This document shows positions 18,042 to 26,100 of a DNA stretch of 64,000 nucleotides, piece by piece. How positions within the stretch are numbered: position 1 is the stretch's first letter; every line of letters begins with the position of its first letter. The stretch covers positions 62,001-126,000 of the forward strand of contig JAQURS010000001.1 of the NCBI GenBank assembly GCA_028715505.1, given 5' to 3'. The notes beneath the pieces are model-generated. The model was not told the origin of the DNA. It did no database searches and saw only the letters and a program-made list of their open reading frames with translations. Origin of the DNA: Patescibacteria group bacterium (GTDB taxonomy: Bacteria > Patescibacteriota > Patescibacteriia > 2-12-FULL-60-25). A program made the position numbers and the translations under genes.

Positions 18042-19079
18042 CTAGGGGATGACGGCCTTGATGGCTTCGTCGTAGGTGGCCTGGTCGATGCCGAGCTTCC
18101 GGAAGAGCTGGTCGAGAGATGCTATCCCCATATGCAGCTCATTGTTCAGCATGTATTCCAGATCCTTGTCTTGGAGCTGGTTCAGACAGCCCATCCAATT
18201 CGATTGCTCACTGTTGGCCAGAGTCTCAATGGCATCGATCCACCGTTTCGCGGCGGAAAGCCGTTGTTCGTCGGTCAGGGGAGAGCTGATTCGCAGGGTC
18301 TCGAGGAATACTTCCTTGAGAGTGTTCCTGATCTCGCAAATCTCCTTTTCGAGGTTGGTACCGATTGTTTCAGGAAGTACGTCCAGGGTTTCGCCCATGA
18401 ATTCGCTTCCCTCGAATAGGGTCTTAACGGTCTCCTCCCATTCCTTAACCAGATCGAGCCACCGCTCTTCCGCCGCGACCTTGGCATGATCCGCGATGTT
18501 TTCGGACAACGGGCAGACGAATACGTGCGAGCGGTTGTAGTCCGGCCCCCAGTGCTTGAGGCAGTTCAGGTGGTCATTTGATCCGCCGCGGTTTCTCCTG
18601 ATGATCAAGCACGCGGACGGTTCGTCGGTGGTCGGGAAGAGGTTGATTGAGAGAAAATGCCTCTTCTCGCCAACGGGCAGGTCGCGCTGATCCTTGGGCT
18701 GGATGATGCGGACGTTGATTTCCACCCGCGCGAACATCACGCCGTCCGCGTCAGGCTTGAGACCATCCCGCAGATGAACATTCACGCCGCGTACTTCCGC
18801 CAGGTCGTACTCCGGCCTGCGAGTCTCGGCATTTTCCTCGATGTGCTTGGTCGCGAACTGGGTGCCGTCGCCTTTCATGAGGCTTACGACGGCAACGCCG
18901 TCCCAAAGCCGATGCTTGCCGATGGGGAGCTTGGTGATGGCGAAGCCGTTCTCGTCCGTCTCCAGGATCTTCACGTGATCGGCGTATTGCCGACTGCCAG
19001 CCAAATCCTTTTGGGTAAAGCGGCCTCGGCCGTCAAGAATCTGTCCGCCTTCTTTGTCATGATGTTGTGGTCTCGCCAT
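18042..19079 (-). CDS. Hypothetical 345-residue protein
   Basis: Unknown function. The start MARPQHHDKEGGQ follows GGAGGACGAG. Residues about 20-180 are strand-rich (RLWDGVAVVSLMKGDG; GVMFARVEINVRIIQP; EPSACLIIRRNRGGSNDH), ending at CLKHWGPDYNRSHVFVCPL. The second half is helical with heptad character (EERWLDLVKEWEETVKTLFE; LEKEICEIRNTLKEVFLE), suggesting an oligomerising region. It has a good promoter (19222-19250) and is bracketed by a pair of related hairpins. Confidence 0.6.
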   Translation of the reverse strand: MARPQHHDKEGGQILDGRGRFTQKDLAGSRQYADHVKILETDENGFAITKLPIGKHRLWDGVAVVSLMKGDGTQFATKHIEENAETRRPEYDLAEVRGVNVHLRDGLKPDADGVMFARVEINVRIIQPKDQRDLPVGEKRHFLSINLFPTTDEPSACLIIRRNRGGSNDHLNCLKHWGPDYNRSHVFVCPLSENIADHAKVAAEERWLDLVKEWEETVKTLFEGSEFMGETLDVLPETIGTNLEKEICEIRNTLKEVFLETLRISSPLTDEQRLSAAKRWIDAIETLANSEQSNWMGCLNQLQDKDLEYMLNNELHMGIASLDQLFRKLGIDQATYDEAIKAVIP

Positions 19080-19139
19080 CTCGTCCTCCAAGGGCTCGGT
19101 TTAACCGAGTGTTTGGCCTAAGAATTTAGGCATTTGAAT

Positions 19140-19185
19140 GTACTCATGACCCCGCCAATCGGTTGATTGGTGAAATCGTGAGTAT
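19140..19185 (-). repeat. Flanking hairpin repeat, copy B
   Basis: GTACTCATGA pairs with ATCGTGAGTAT; same ends as copy A with a different interior. It lies in the 5' leader of the 18042 gene. Confidence 0.55.
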
Positions 19186-19221
19186 ATTCAGGCACGGCTT
19201 TGGCATTGTAAATGACTGCTA

Positions 19222-19250
19222 AATATAGCATAAAAATGCGATTTTGTCAA
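19222..19250 (-). promoter_or_regulatory. Promoter of the 18042 gene
   Basis: TTGACA (19245-19250), 17-bp spacer, TATATT (19222-19227) on the minus strand. Confidence 0.7.
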
Positions 19251-19708
19251 TCCCTTTAAGCTACATTGCTTAAGAATTTTTGGCTAATTATAGCCCCATT
19301 TTTCTAATTTTCTTTTTGTTTTCTTTTTCTTTCCACTTTTGTAAACAAAAGTGGAGCAAAATTTTCGGGGCCTCACGTTCCGCTCTCTCTTTATGGTACT
19401 CATTTACAAAGTCCTGGCTCCATTGTTCGGCCCCGAACCCCTTCGAGGCTATTAATCCCTTAATACTTCCTTAGGAATTCCTTTCGGAAGGGGCCCCACA
19501 TCGAGCACCGCAAGACGACTTATGGAGTGAGCGGCCTTTATGCGAAGGCGTTTGTTCGAGTGTAGAGATGTATACGAGCCAGCCGAGCCCGCGAACGATC
19601 ATTAGTCGTGCGAGGAGCGCAGATCATGGGGCGTATTGGGGGTTAAGGGGTACTTGTACGAGCAAGTACCCCTTAGAAAAAAGAAAAACAAAAACAAAAA
19701 TTATAAAT
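19251..19708. other. Gene-free stretch with strong palindromes
   Basis: No convincing gene. It opens with T-rich tracts, a perfect 10-bp palindrome with AA loop (19333-19354, CCACTTTTGT/ACAAAAGTGG), a CCCCTTC/GAAGGGG pairing (about 19438-19494), and a 12-pair hairpin at 19645-19674 (AAGGGGTACTTG/CAAGTACCCCTT). It ends in an A-rich tract that is roughly complementary in style to the opening tract. It may be a structured RNA or a degenerate mobile unit. Confidence 0.35.
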
Positions 19709-19738
19709 AAAAAAATCGTCTGTAGGATCACAGACGAC
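19709..19738 (-). terminator. Terminator of the nucleoside phosphorylase gene
   Basis: Minus strand TCGTCTGT/ACAGACGA stem followed by seven T, directly after the TAG stop. Confidence 0.8.
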
Positions 19739-20578
19739 CTAGATCTGCTCGATGAGTCGCTCGAGATACTCGCCGAGCAGGGCAGAGGACTGCTTGGCGC
19801 GCGTCTGGTTGGTCTCGTGCGAATGTTCTTCGTCCATCGTGTTCGTGATGAACGAAAGACAAACGGCCGAGGCGCTCGGGTAAAGGGCGATCGTGCACAA
19901 CTCGGGCAAGAGGCTCATGCCCACGGTCATGGCGCCGGTGTTGCGCAGAATGTACTTGTCGTACTTCCTGCCTTCGAAGAAAGGTCCGCGCACCATGGCG
20001 TAACCGCCGGAGTGGGTGAGCAGGACGGCTCCGTCCTTGACCACCTTGATATCCAAGGCGTTGGCTCTCATCCCGCGATCGAGTCTGTCTTCGGGAGAAC
20101 AGAACTCGCCGGCGTAAAGCGGCATGGGCGGCGCGAACAAAGTGACCAACCCATCCGCGATCACGAGATCGCCCACTTTGCATTCGTGCTTGAGGCTGCC
20201 AACCGCGTTGGTCAGGATGAACTTGCGTACGCCTAATTCAAGCAACATCTGCACCTGAAGTCTGACCAACTCGGGAAGGCGGGGATCGCTCGGATGCTCG
20301 TTCAGGTGGATCCTGCCTTGGAGCGCGATGATTCGTTTGCCGGCAACCTCGCCGGACCAGACTCGGCGCGCGTGGCCTTCGAGCGGCTGCAAGCCGTCGA
20401 ATCCGGGAATCTCCTTGAAAGGCACGCTGGCCGCGCCCATGATATTCAACGCGTCGCCCCAGCCCGTGCCCAGGATAATGCCGATCTCGGGCACAGCCTC
20501 ATCCTCGCCGAATTGTCTTTTCAAAAACCAACTGGCAGCGTTAGCGCGTCTTTGGGCTACTTCGATCTCTGTTGTCAT
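19739..20578 (-). CDS. punA: Purine nucleoside phosphorylase (PNP/MTAP family)
   Basis: A 279-residue phosphorolytic enzyme of purine salvage, converting inosine/guanosine and phosphate to base and ribose-1-phosphate. Family motifs: IGIILGTGWGD (phosphate loop), GHARRVWSGEVAGKRIIALQ, RIHLNEHP, ILTNAVGSLKHECKVGDLVI, the purine-site region GPFFEGRKYDKYILRNTG and AMTVGMSLLPE. Length fits trimeric PNPs. AAGGAGGAAGCC precedes the start, and the promoter at 20618-20646 is TTGACA-17-TAACTT. It carries accessory-type signals although it is metabolic. Exact substrate (guanosine/inosine versus methylthioadenosine) cannot be fixed. Confidence 0.85.
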   Translation of the reverse strand: MTTEIEVAQRRANAASWFLKRQFGEDEAVPEIGIILGTGWGDALNIMGAASVPFKEIPGFDGLQPLEGHARRVWSGEVAGKRIIALQGRIHLNEHPSDPRLPELVRLQVQMLLELGVRKFILTNAVGSLKHECKVGDLVIADGLVTLFAPPMPLYAGEFCSPEDRLDRGMRANALDIKVVKDGAVLLTHSGGYAMVRGPFFEGRKYDKYILRNTGAMTVGMSLLPELCTIALYPSASAVCLSFITNTMDEEHSHETNQTRAKQSSALLGEYLERLIEQI

Positions 20579-20617
20579 GGCTTCCTCCTTGGAACTAGTT
20601 CTCGAAAAAGCAGGAGG

Positions 20618-20646
20618 AAGTTAGCAATTCTGACCATAAGTGTCAA
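20618..20646 (-). promoter_or_regulatory. Promoter of the nucleoside phosphorylase gene
   Basis: TTGACA (20641-20646), 17-bp spacer, TAACTT (20618-20623) on the minus strand. Confidence 0.65.
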
Positions 20647-20772
20647 TTGTGTCCTAACTTAAAACTAGAGGCGGTCGGTTATTGGAGTCAAGCGCGATTG
20701 GGCTTAACTGTTGCTTTTTCCTTTAGGGCTGTTAAAATTCACTCGTCATTGTCCTTTGAAAGGGGTAGAGCC

Positions 20773-21444
20773 ATGCAGATTACCAGAATTCAAGACTTGG
20801 AGAGTCTGCTGCCTCGCAATCGGTGTTACGTGGCCGGCAGTAATTCCTCAGAGGAAGATGTTCGGGTCAAGTTTACCGCCTCGCGTCCTACCCACGAGAA
20901 CCTGTACGGCATATATCTTTCGAGTCCCGATGAGGCTTGGAGTGCCATTTGGAGGGCAGTGGTCATCGTCGAAGTTCTGGGTGAGCACAGGATAGAGTAT
21001 TTCCCACCCAGTCCCAAAGAAGGCGATTTGGTTGGTGGGATTGGGATTTCTGGTTACCTCGCGACTGGTAACATCAGCCTCGCATCCCCGGCCTACCTCT
21101 ACTTCTACGATTTCGATCCCAAGTCCGTCGAGGGATTGACGACCGTGGATCTGAGTCAGTGGTGCCCAAACGGCAAACACAAGTCCCTGGAGGGGCTTGG
21201 TTTCGCCAAAAGGACGATAGACGGGAAGACTGTATTTTCCGTCGCATACGATCGCCCGATGCTCATCCGGATCGACCAATGGCAATGCGTAGCGGTCAAT
21301 ATAGCTCTGAGACCCGTGGTCAAAGCTGTGTTGATGCCAGACTTCGTTTCCGAACTAAGTCACAAAGTCCTTGACCTGAGGCAAGGCGTCCAACTCACGG
21401 TCACGCCGTCCAAGGCTGATCCAACTTCCCGCCCAGCTGCTTAA
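20773..21444 (+). CDS. Hypothetical protein
   Basis: A 223-residue protein of unknown function, strand-rich throughout (YGIYLSSPDEAWSAIWRAVV; GDLVGGIGISGYLATGN; AYLYFYDFDPKSVEGL). The start MQITRIQDLESLL follows AAAGGGG; an in-frame start 42 codons upstream is rejected because it runs through the promoter. The end is a short flexible tail. It is divergent from the nucleoside phosphorylase gene, but no functional link is visible. Confidence 0.6.
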   Translation: MQITRIQDLESLLPRNRCYVAGSNSSEEDVRVKFTASRPTHENLYGIYLSSPDEAWSAIWRAVVIVEVLGEHRIEYFPPSPKEGDLVGGIGISGYLATGNISLASPAYLYFYDFDPKSVEGLTTVDLSQWCPNGKHKSLEGLGFAKRTIDGKTVFSVAYDRPMLIRIDQWQCVAVNIALRPVVKAVLMPDFVSELSHKVLDLRQGVQLTVTPSKADPTSRPAA

Positions 21445-21460
21445 GCGGGCTTTTTCTTTT
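21428..21460 (+). terminator. Terminator of the 20773 gene
   Basis: CCCGC (21428-21432) pairs with GCGGG (21445-21449), then T-run; it overlaps the end of the coding region. Confidence 0.7.
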
Positions 21461-21485
21461 AAATAAGCTATAATAATAGCCAGTT

Positions 21486-21983
21486 ATGCCCAAGATGGAG
21501 GTTTCAAGGCTGCCAGAAAGCGCTCAGGTCATAGATTATGGCGTAAATCAGCCTAAAGATCGGCCTGATGTCAAAGAAGTCCATTCCGAAGCCGATGCCG
21601 ATGCTTTTGATTCTGGCATGTTTTTGGCCAGGAATCCTTTTTTTGATGAAAAGGCCGAAGCCTTGTTTAGGGCCAGGATCCCGGAACAGAAAACCGGGGT
21701 CAAAGTCGAACGCTTATTGCTCCAGTCATCCGCCAACCAGATTGATCGAGGGTTGGTCGAAGAACCGGATAAGTTCAACCGTCCCTGGATCTTTTTGATG
21801 GATGAGATTCAATACAAAAATGTCATGGCATACCTTGAGCATCTTTCGCGGCTTGGCCATCAAGACGCGGCCGCCATCCGGCAAAAAATTTCAGACTTTG
21901 TGGACTTGAATAAGGATGAATCAGAGGTCCTCTTGGGCTATCTTTTAGATCGGGAAAGATATTTGGACGCGGAAAAGAAATAA
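21486..21983 (+). CDS. Hypothetical cytoplasmic protein
   Basis: A 165-residue protein with no recognised domain. TATAAT (21469-21474) lies 12 bases before the ATG, so the leader is at most a few bases. The N-terminal half is acidic and probably disordered (VHSEADADAFDSG). The C-terminal half is helical (QYKNVMAYLEHLSRLGHQDA; QKISDFVDLNKDESEVLLGY). No neighbour suggests a function. Confidence 0.6.
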   Translation: MPKMEVSRLPESAQVIDYGVNQPKDRPDVKEVHSEADADAFDSGMFLARNPFFDEKAEALFRARIPEQKTGVKVERLLLQSSANQIDRGLVEEPDKFNRPWIFLMDEIQYKNVMAYLEHLSRLGHQDAAAIRQKISDFVDLNKDESEVLLGYLLDRERYLDAEKK

Positions 21984-22048
21984 TGCGGTATTTTAAGTAA
22001 AACCCAAGTAGTGTCCACCTTATTCACATCCTGCATAACTCAATATCT

Positions 22049-22072
22049 AATCTCTACTTAGCGGAGATTTTT
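22049..22072 (+). terminator. Terminator downstream of the 21486 gene
   Basis: AATCTC/GGAGATT stem followed by a T-run. Confidence 0.55.
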
Positions 22073-22096
22073 AGTTTGTATCAAAGTTGGATACAA

Positions 22097-22272
22097 TGAT
22101 TATGGGTCAAGTGAGAGATATTCGCCGGTGCACCTTACATACCCACCACCCACTAAAAAACAAACGGCGAACATCAAAACACACCACATTCTCCAAAAGG
22201 AGATTGGCAAATAAAAATCAGTGCCAAAGCCGCACTGAAAACCGCCCCACAAAATCGTGGGGCGTTTGTTTT
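22097..22272 (+). ncRNA. Candidate small structured RNA
   Basis: A chain of hairpins joined by A-rich linkers: TTCGCCG with CGGCGAA (about 22117-22171), ATTCTCC/GGAGAT, CAGTGC/GCACTG, and the terminator GCCCCAC/GTGGGGC plus T-run (22243-22272). There is no credible reading frame. A TACAAT at about 22091 could be its -10. It resembles no RNA family I can name. Confidence 0.45.
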
Positions 22273-22760
22273 ATCCGAAGCAATTTTTCCGATGGACCTT
22301 GTGGCTAGATTGCTCACGAATCAGAGAAAGCATTCCGTCCATCCTAGCTCTCAGCAATCCATTTCTTTAAGGCTATATTCCCCCCCGATCGACGGCTATA
22401 CTCCAACTCCTTTACAATGACTGACATCAAAGCTTCTTAGCTAGAGATGAGATTAGTTTAAGCCTGGATCTATTAAGTCACCGAACGCCCGACCTGGGAG
22501 ATAGAAGGGTGAGGGCTTAATGGGATCCAAGGCCTATCTCTTTATCTGGAGTCGTTAGTTAGAATAAGGAGGATGGGTACTCTTAGTCGTCTTATGGTCG
22601 CCCATGTCGATGGCGGGAGTTAAAGCTCTTTATTACGTTGGTGGATGTATGGAGTAGCCCTAGGTCGAACCCAGCGGTTAAAGGCTCACGTATTCCCTAA
22701 GAGCTAAAGGTCAAAGCGGATGTCAAAGACAGGCTAGGAAGTAGAAAAAAATTTTGGCTA
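22273..22760. other. Gene-free, purine-rich stretch
   Basis: No reading frame with a plausible ribosome site. The stretch from about 22390 to 22745 is rich in short complementary blocks (GAGATAG with CTATCTC near 22497-22545; GGATCTATTAAG and TTAATGGGATCC). It ends in an A/T tract. It could be a long structured RNA, but I cannot assign it to a family. Confidence 0.3.
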
Positions 22761-22891
22761 AGTTGCATTGATGTGGATAAAAATGGGGACAAGTTTTCTA
22801 TTAAATTTATCCCGTTGTCATTTTGAATCACCCCACAAGTTATTAACAGGTAAATGAGAAAATATTATTGCTAAGTATAGCTAAAATCTAT

Positions 22892-22972
22892 ATGTCGGCT
22901 GTATTGATTATAATGATTGTTGCGTGGTGGGGAGATAGAAAAAGAAAAGCAATTAAACAAACCAAAACTTAA
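22892..22972 (+). CDS. 26-residue single-span membrane peptide
   Basis: Reads MSAVLIIMIVAWWGDRKRKA then IKQTKT: a hydrophobic span of 13 residues with a WW edge followed by a strongly basic tail, the classic topology of small inner-membrane proteins. An intrinsic terminator begins at 22973, the base after the stop. No strong ribosome site is seen, so a leaderless or weak start is possible. Known small proteins of this type modulate transporters or kinases; no such role can be assigned here. Confidence 0.45.
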   Translation: MSAVLIIMIVAWWGDRKRKAIKQTKT

Positions 22973-22996
22973 GGCGGCCTGCAAAGGCCGTCTTTT
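22973..22996 (+). terminator. Terminator after the small membrane peptide
   Basis: GGCGGCCT (22973-22980), loop GCAA, AGGCCGTC (22985-22992), then TTTT. Confidence 0.8.
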
Positions 22997-23122
22997 AATA
23001 CATTTATCCACAGATTACATTAATCTCACTCAGGAATCTTTTTTGGCTCAACCAAGGGATAATTTATTTAACTCCAATTTTCTGGTTTAATATATGCAGG
23101 GCCAGAAAGCTCATTCATTTAT

Positions 23123-26100
23123 ATGCCAAAACAAAATATCCGTACTTTGCCTAAAATTTATTTGATTGCCGGAATCTTTTTTTCGGCTTTTTTTGTCTTC
23201 ATGGCAAAGCCTGAACGAGCTTTGGCGGCACCCTGCGCTATATCTGGTGATAATGTGATGATCGCGTCCAGTTGTACTTTGTTAAGCGGAAATACTTACA
23301 CTTACACGGGTACCCTGACAATTCCTATAGATGTTGTAGTTACCGTAACTTTTGAGCCCGAACTTCCCTCGCAAACGGTCATAAACTCCGACAATATAGT
23401 GATGAACGGCACCATTAATTTAAATGGCCAAGGATATCTTGCTGGTGGAGGAACTGGAGCGGGCGTTGACGGCGGAGGTGGGTATGGAGGCGTCGGTGGA
23501 GGAACAAGCGGCGGCATTACGTATGGTAGCGCCACGGAGCCGACCGATCTCGGGTCGGGAGGATCTGGTTATGCGGGCGGTGGTTCTATTAAATTAGTAG
23601 CGACGGACATCACTCTCGGGGGAAGCATTACAGCTAATGGAGCCAGTACGCTAGAAGTAGTCTTAGGTGCCGGTTCGGGAGGTTCAATCTGGATTGCGGC
23701 CTCGGGGACTTTAAGCGGCTCAGGCTCTTTGACTGCTAATGGCGGTGATAGTCCGGCTGGCGGAGGTGGCGGAGGAAGGATTAAGGTTACGGCGGGGGCC
23801 TCCACATTTACCGGAACGGGCACGGCCACAAAAGGCTCGGGCGGTACTCCAGCGGCTGCTGATGGCACGGTTCAGTTACCGACGAATCCGACTATTTCCG
23901 GTTTAATAAAATCGCCAAGTGCGGTGGCTGGAGATGAATCGATGGATATAACTATCCGCGGTACCAATTTTGTGCCCACTTCGGTCGCGAGAATGGACGG
24001 AGTTGATAAAAACACGGAATATTTCAGCGCGACGGCCATGATTATGCATTTGACGGCAGCGGACGTGAGCGCAGCCGGAACTTTTAACGTCACGGTTTAT
24101 AATTCTTCAACCGGAGAAGGAAGTAATTCAAAAACGCTTACTTTGGTGAACGGCGAACCAACATTGGATGGCGTCACGCCTTCGAGCAAATACGTTTTGG
24201 ACACGGATCTGACCCTCGCGTTGACCGGATCAAAATTCGTAACGGCCTCGCAAGTGTTTTTAGATTCGGTTGTCAGGGCTTTGAGTTACGTCGGACCGAC
24301 CCAGCTCACCGTGACTTTATTGAGTTCTGACTTAGCCATCGCCGGGTCGCACTTAATCGAAGTCGTTAACCCGACTCCGGGCGGAGGAACGTCAACAGCT
24401 GCGACTTTTGTGGTGCACATCAGACCGGCCCCGCCGGGCGGCGGCGCTTCGTCCGTTTCGTATAACTACACGACCAACAACAATCCAAGCGCTCCCTTGG
24501 CCGGATTTGGCAAAGCGTTAGACTCTTCAAGCATCAAATGGAATTTTTCTTCAACCCCGAGTAATAACATCCAAGGATTCAAACTGGTCGATTCAAATAC
24601 AGGCGCGGAATATGCGACGATCGCTGATCCAAATGCAAAATACATAATTGAAACCGGCTTGAGCGCGTCGACGACTTATTGTGACAGGGCTGTTAAATCC
24701 TATAGTGCGTCAGCCAGTTCTGTTGTTGAACCTTCATCGATCTTCCCTTGCGAGGTGACCTTGCCCATGGCCATGGCCACGTCGTCCGAGTTTGTTTCCA
24801 ATCCCATCAAGATCATCAACACTGGAATCGAAGAATTAGAGTTGGGTTGGACTGCTACCTCGTCCGATATCGGAAAAAACCAACCATACGGCTTCTATAT
24901 TCCCGCGCTTTCAAAATGGGTCGCGCCTGACGCCAGTTCAACGGCCGGCATTTTAGTCTACAAATTAGCCGCCTTGCCTTTTTACCAGACCATCGGCCAG
25001 TGGGGCCAAAATTTCAGATTAATTGGTTTGGATTCCGATACGCCCTATAAATTCTTGGTTTCGAAAACCAACAGCGGCGTTTGGGAATTCTCCGTCACTA
25101 CCACCAAAGGTGCGCTTAATTTTGAAGCCGAAATGGAAATGATTCTGCAGTCAGAGGAACCGATGCCCACGTCCTCAACGACCTTAAGCGTATTAAGCGG
25201 CGCGGCCCAGCGATCGTGGCCTTCACTCGCGCCCGTGGTTTTCTTGGGTACGGCCGCTCTGGTCTATCACCATCACATCAAAAGGAGAAAGAAACCAACC
25301 TCGCATAAAAAGAAATCGGGAACTAAAAAGCCTAGAACTAGGAGTACGAAGAAGACTGGACGCAGAACTAAATTAGCCTCGCTGTTATTGATTCTCGGAA
25401 TTGGCGCCGCGTCCATTTTGGGTTTTTCGGCCCTGCCGGCCAAAGCGGAGGGCGTTCAGACGTTGACCTACAGCATAAAATTCAAGAATACGGGAACCAA
25501 AACGGCTAAAAACGTTTTAGTGTCCGACCCGATCCCGACTGGCGCGATTTACTATCCGGGCTCTTTGAGGGTCGATGGAGTAAGCCAGACGGATACTCAC
25601 GACGCTGACAACGCGTGGTATTCGACGGGCCCAGACCAGGCGAATTTCTTTTGGGCATCGGTCGCGCCCGGAGTGTCCCACGAGATGAAATTTAGCGTTT
25701 ACCTGCAGTCCGGGGTCAAATACGAGCAAGTCAGCAACTCGGCGACCCTGCAGCCGGAAAACGCGGACCCGGGGTCTCTCCCAATTTCCATCCACGAGCA
25801 ATCCGTTTGCGGGAACGGCAAGATCGAAGTCAAACGCGATAGCAATGGTAACCCCATCCTCTCGAGCGGCAAGGTTGTTTGGGAGGTTTGTGATGACGGC
25901 GCGAACAACGCCAAGGGCTACGGTTGGTGCAATGCTGATTGTTCGGCCGTTGATTTGCCGCCCTCCAATCTTTGCGGTAACGCGAAAATCGATGAATGGA
26001 CCAATTTGAAAACAGGTGAGTCTTATAAGGAAACCTGCGATCAGGGAACGTTAAACGGCCAGCCCGGCAAATGCAATTTGACCTGCAATGGCACCGTCCC

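Larger units (their letters stand above)
22020..23012. other. DnaA-box-like cluster in a gene-poor region
   Basis: Exact matches to TTATNCACA occur at 22020-22028 (TTATTCACA), 22772-22780 (TGTGGATAA, minus strand) and 23004-23012 (TTATCCACA), plus an imperfect TTATTAACA near 22838. By chance a match is expected about once in 32 kb, so three in 1 kb is notable. The area from 22740 to 22920 is AT-rich. No dnaA or dnaN gene is nearby, so an origin is only a possibility. Confidence 0.35.

Noticed and set aside
19568-20236. Plus-strand reading frame of 222 codons
   Set aside because: It runs antisense to the nucleoside phosphorylase gene and starts in the palindromic non-coding stretch.
22390-22745. 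Possible tmRNA, RNase P RNA or self-splicing intron
   Set aside because: No tRNA-like ends with TTCGA and CCA, no GAGGAAAGTC plus ACAGAA pair, and no recognisable intron core could be found.
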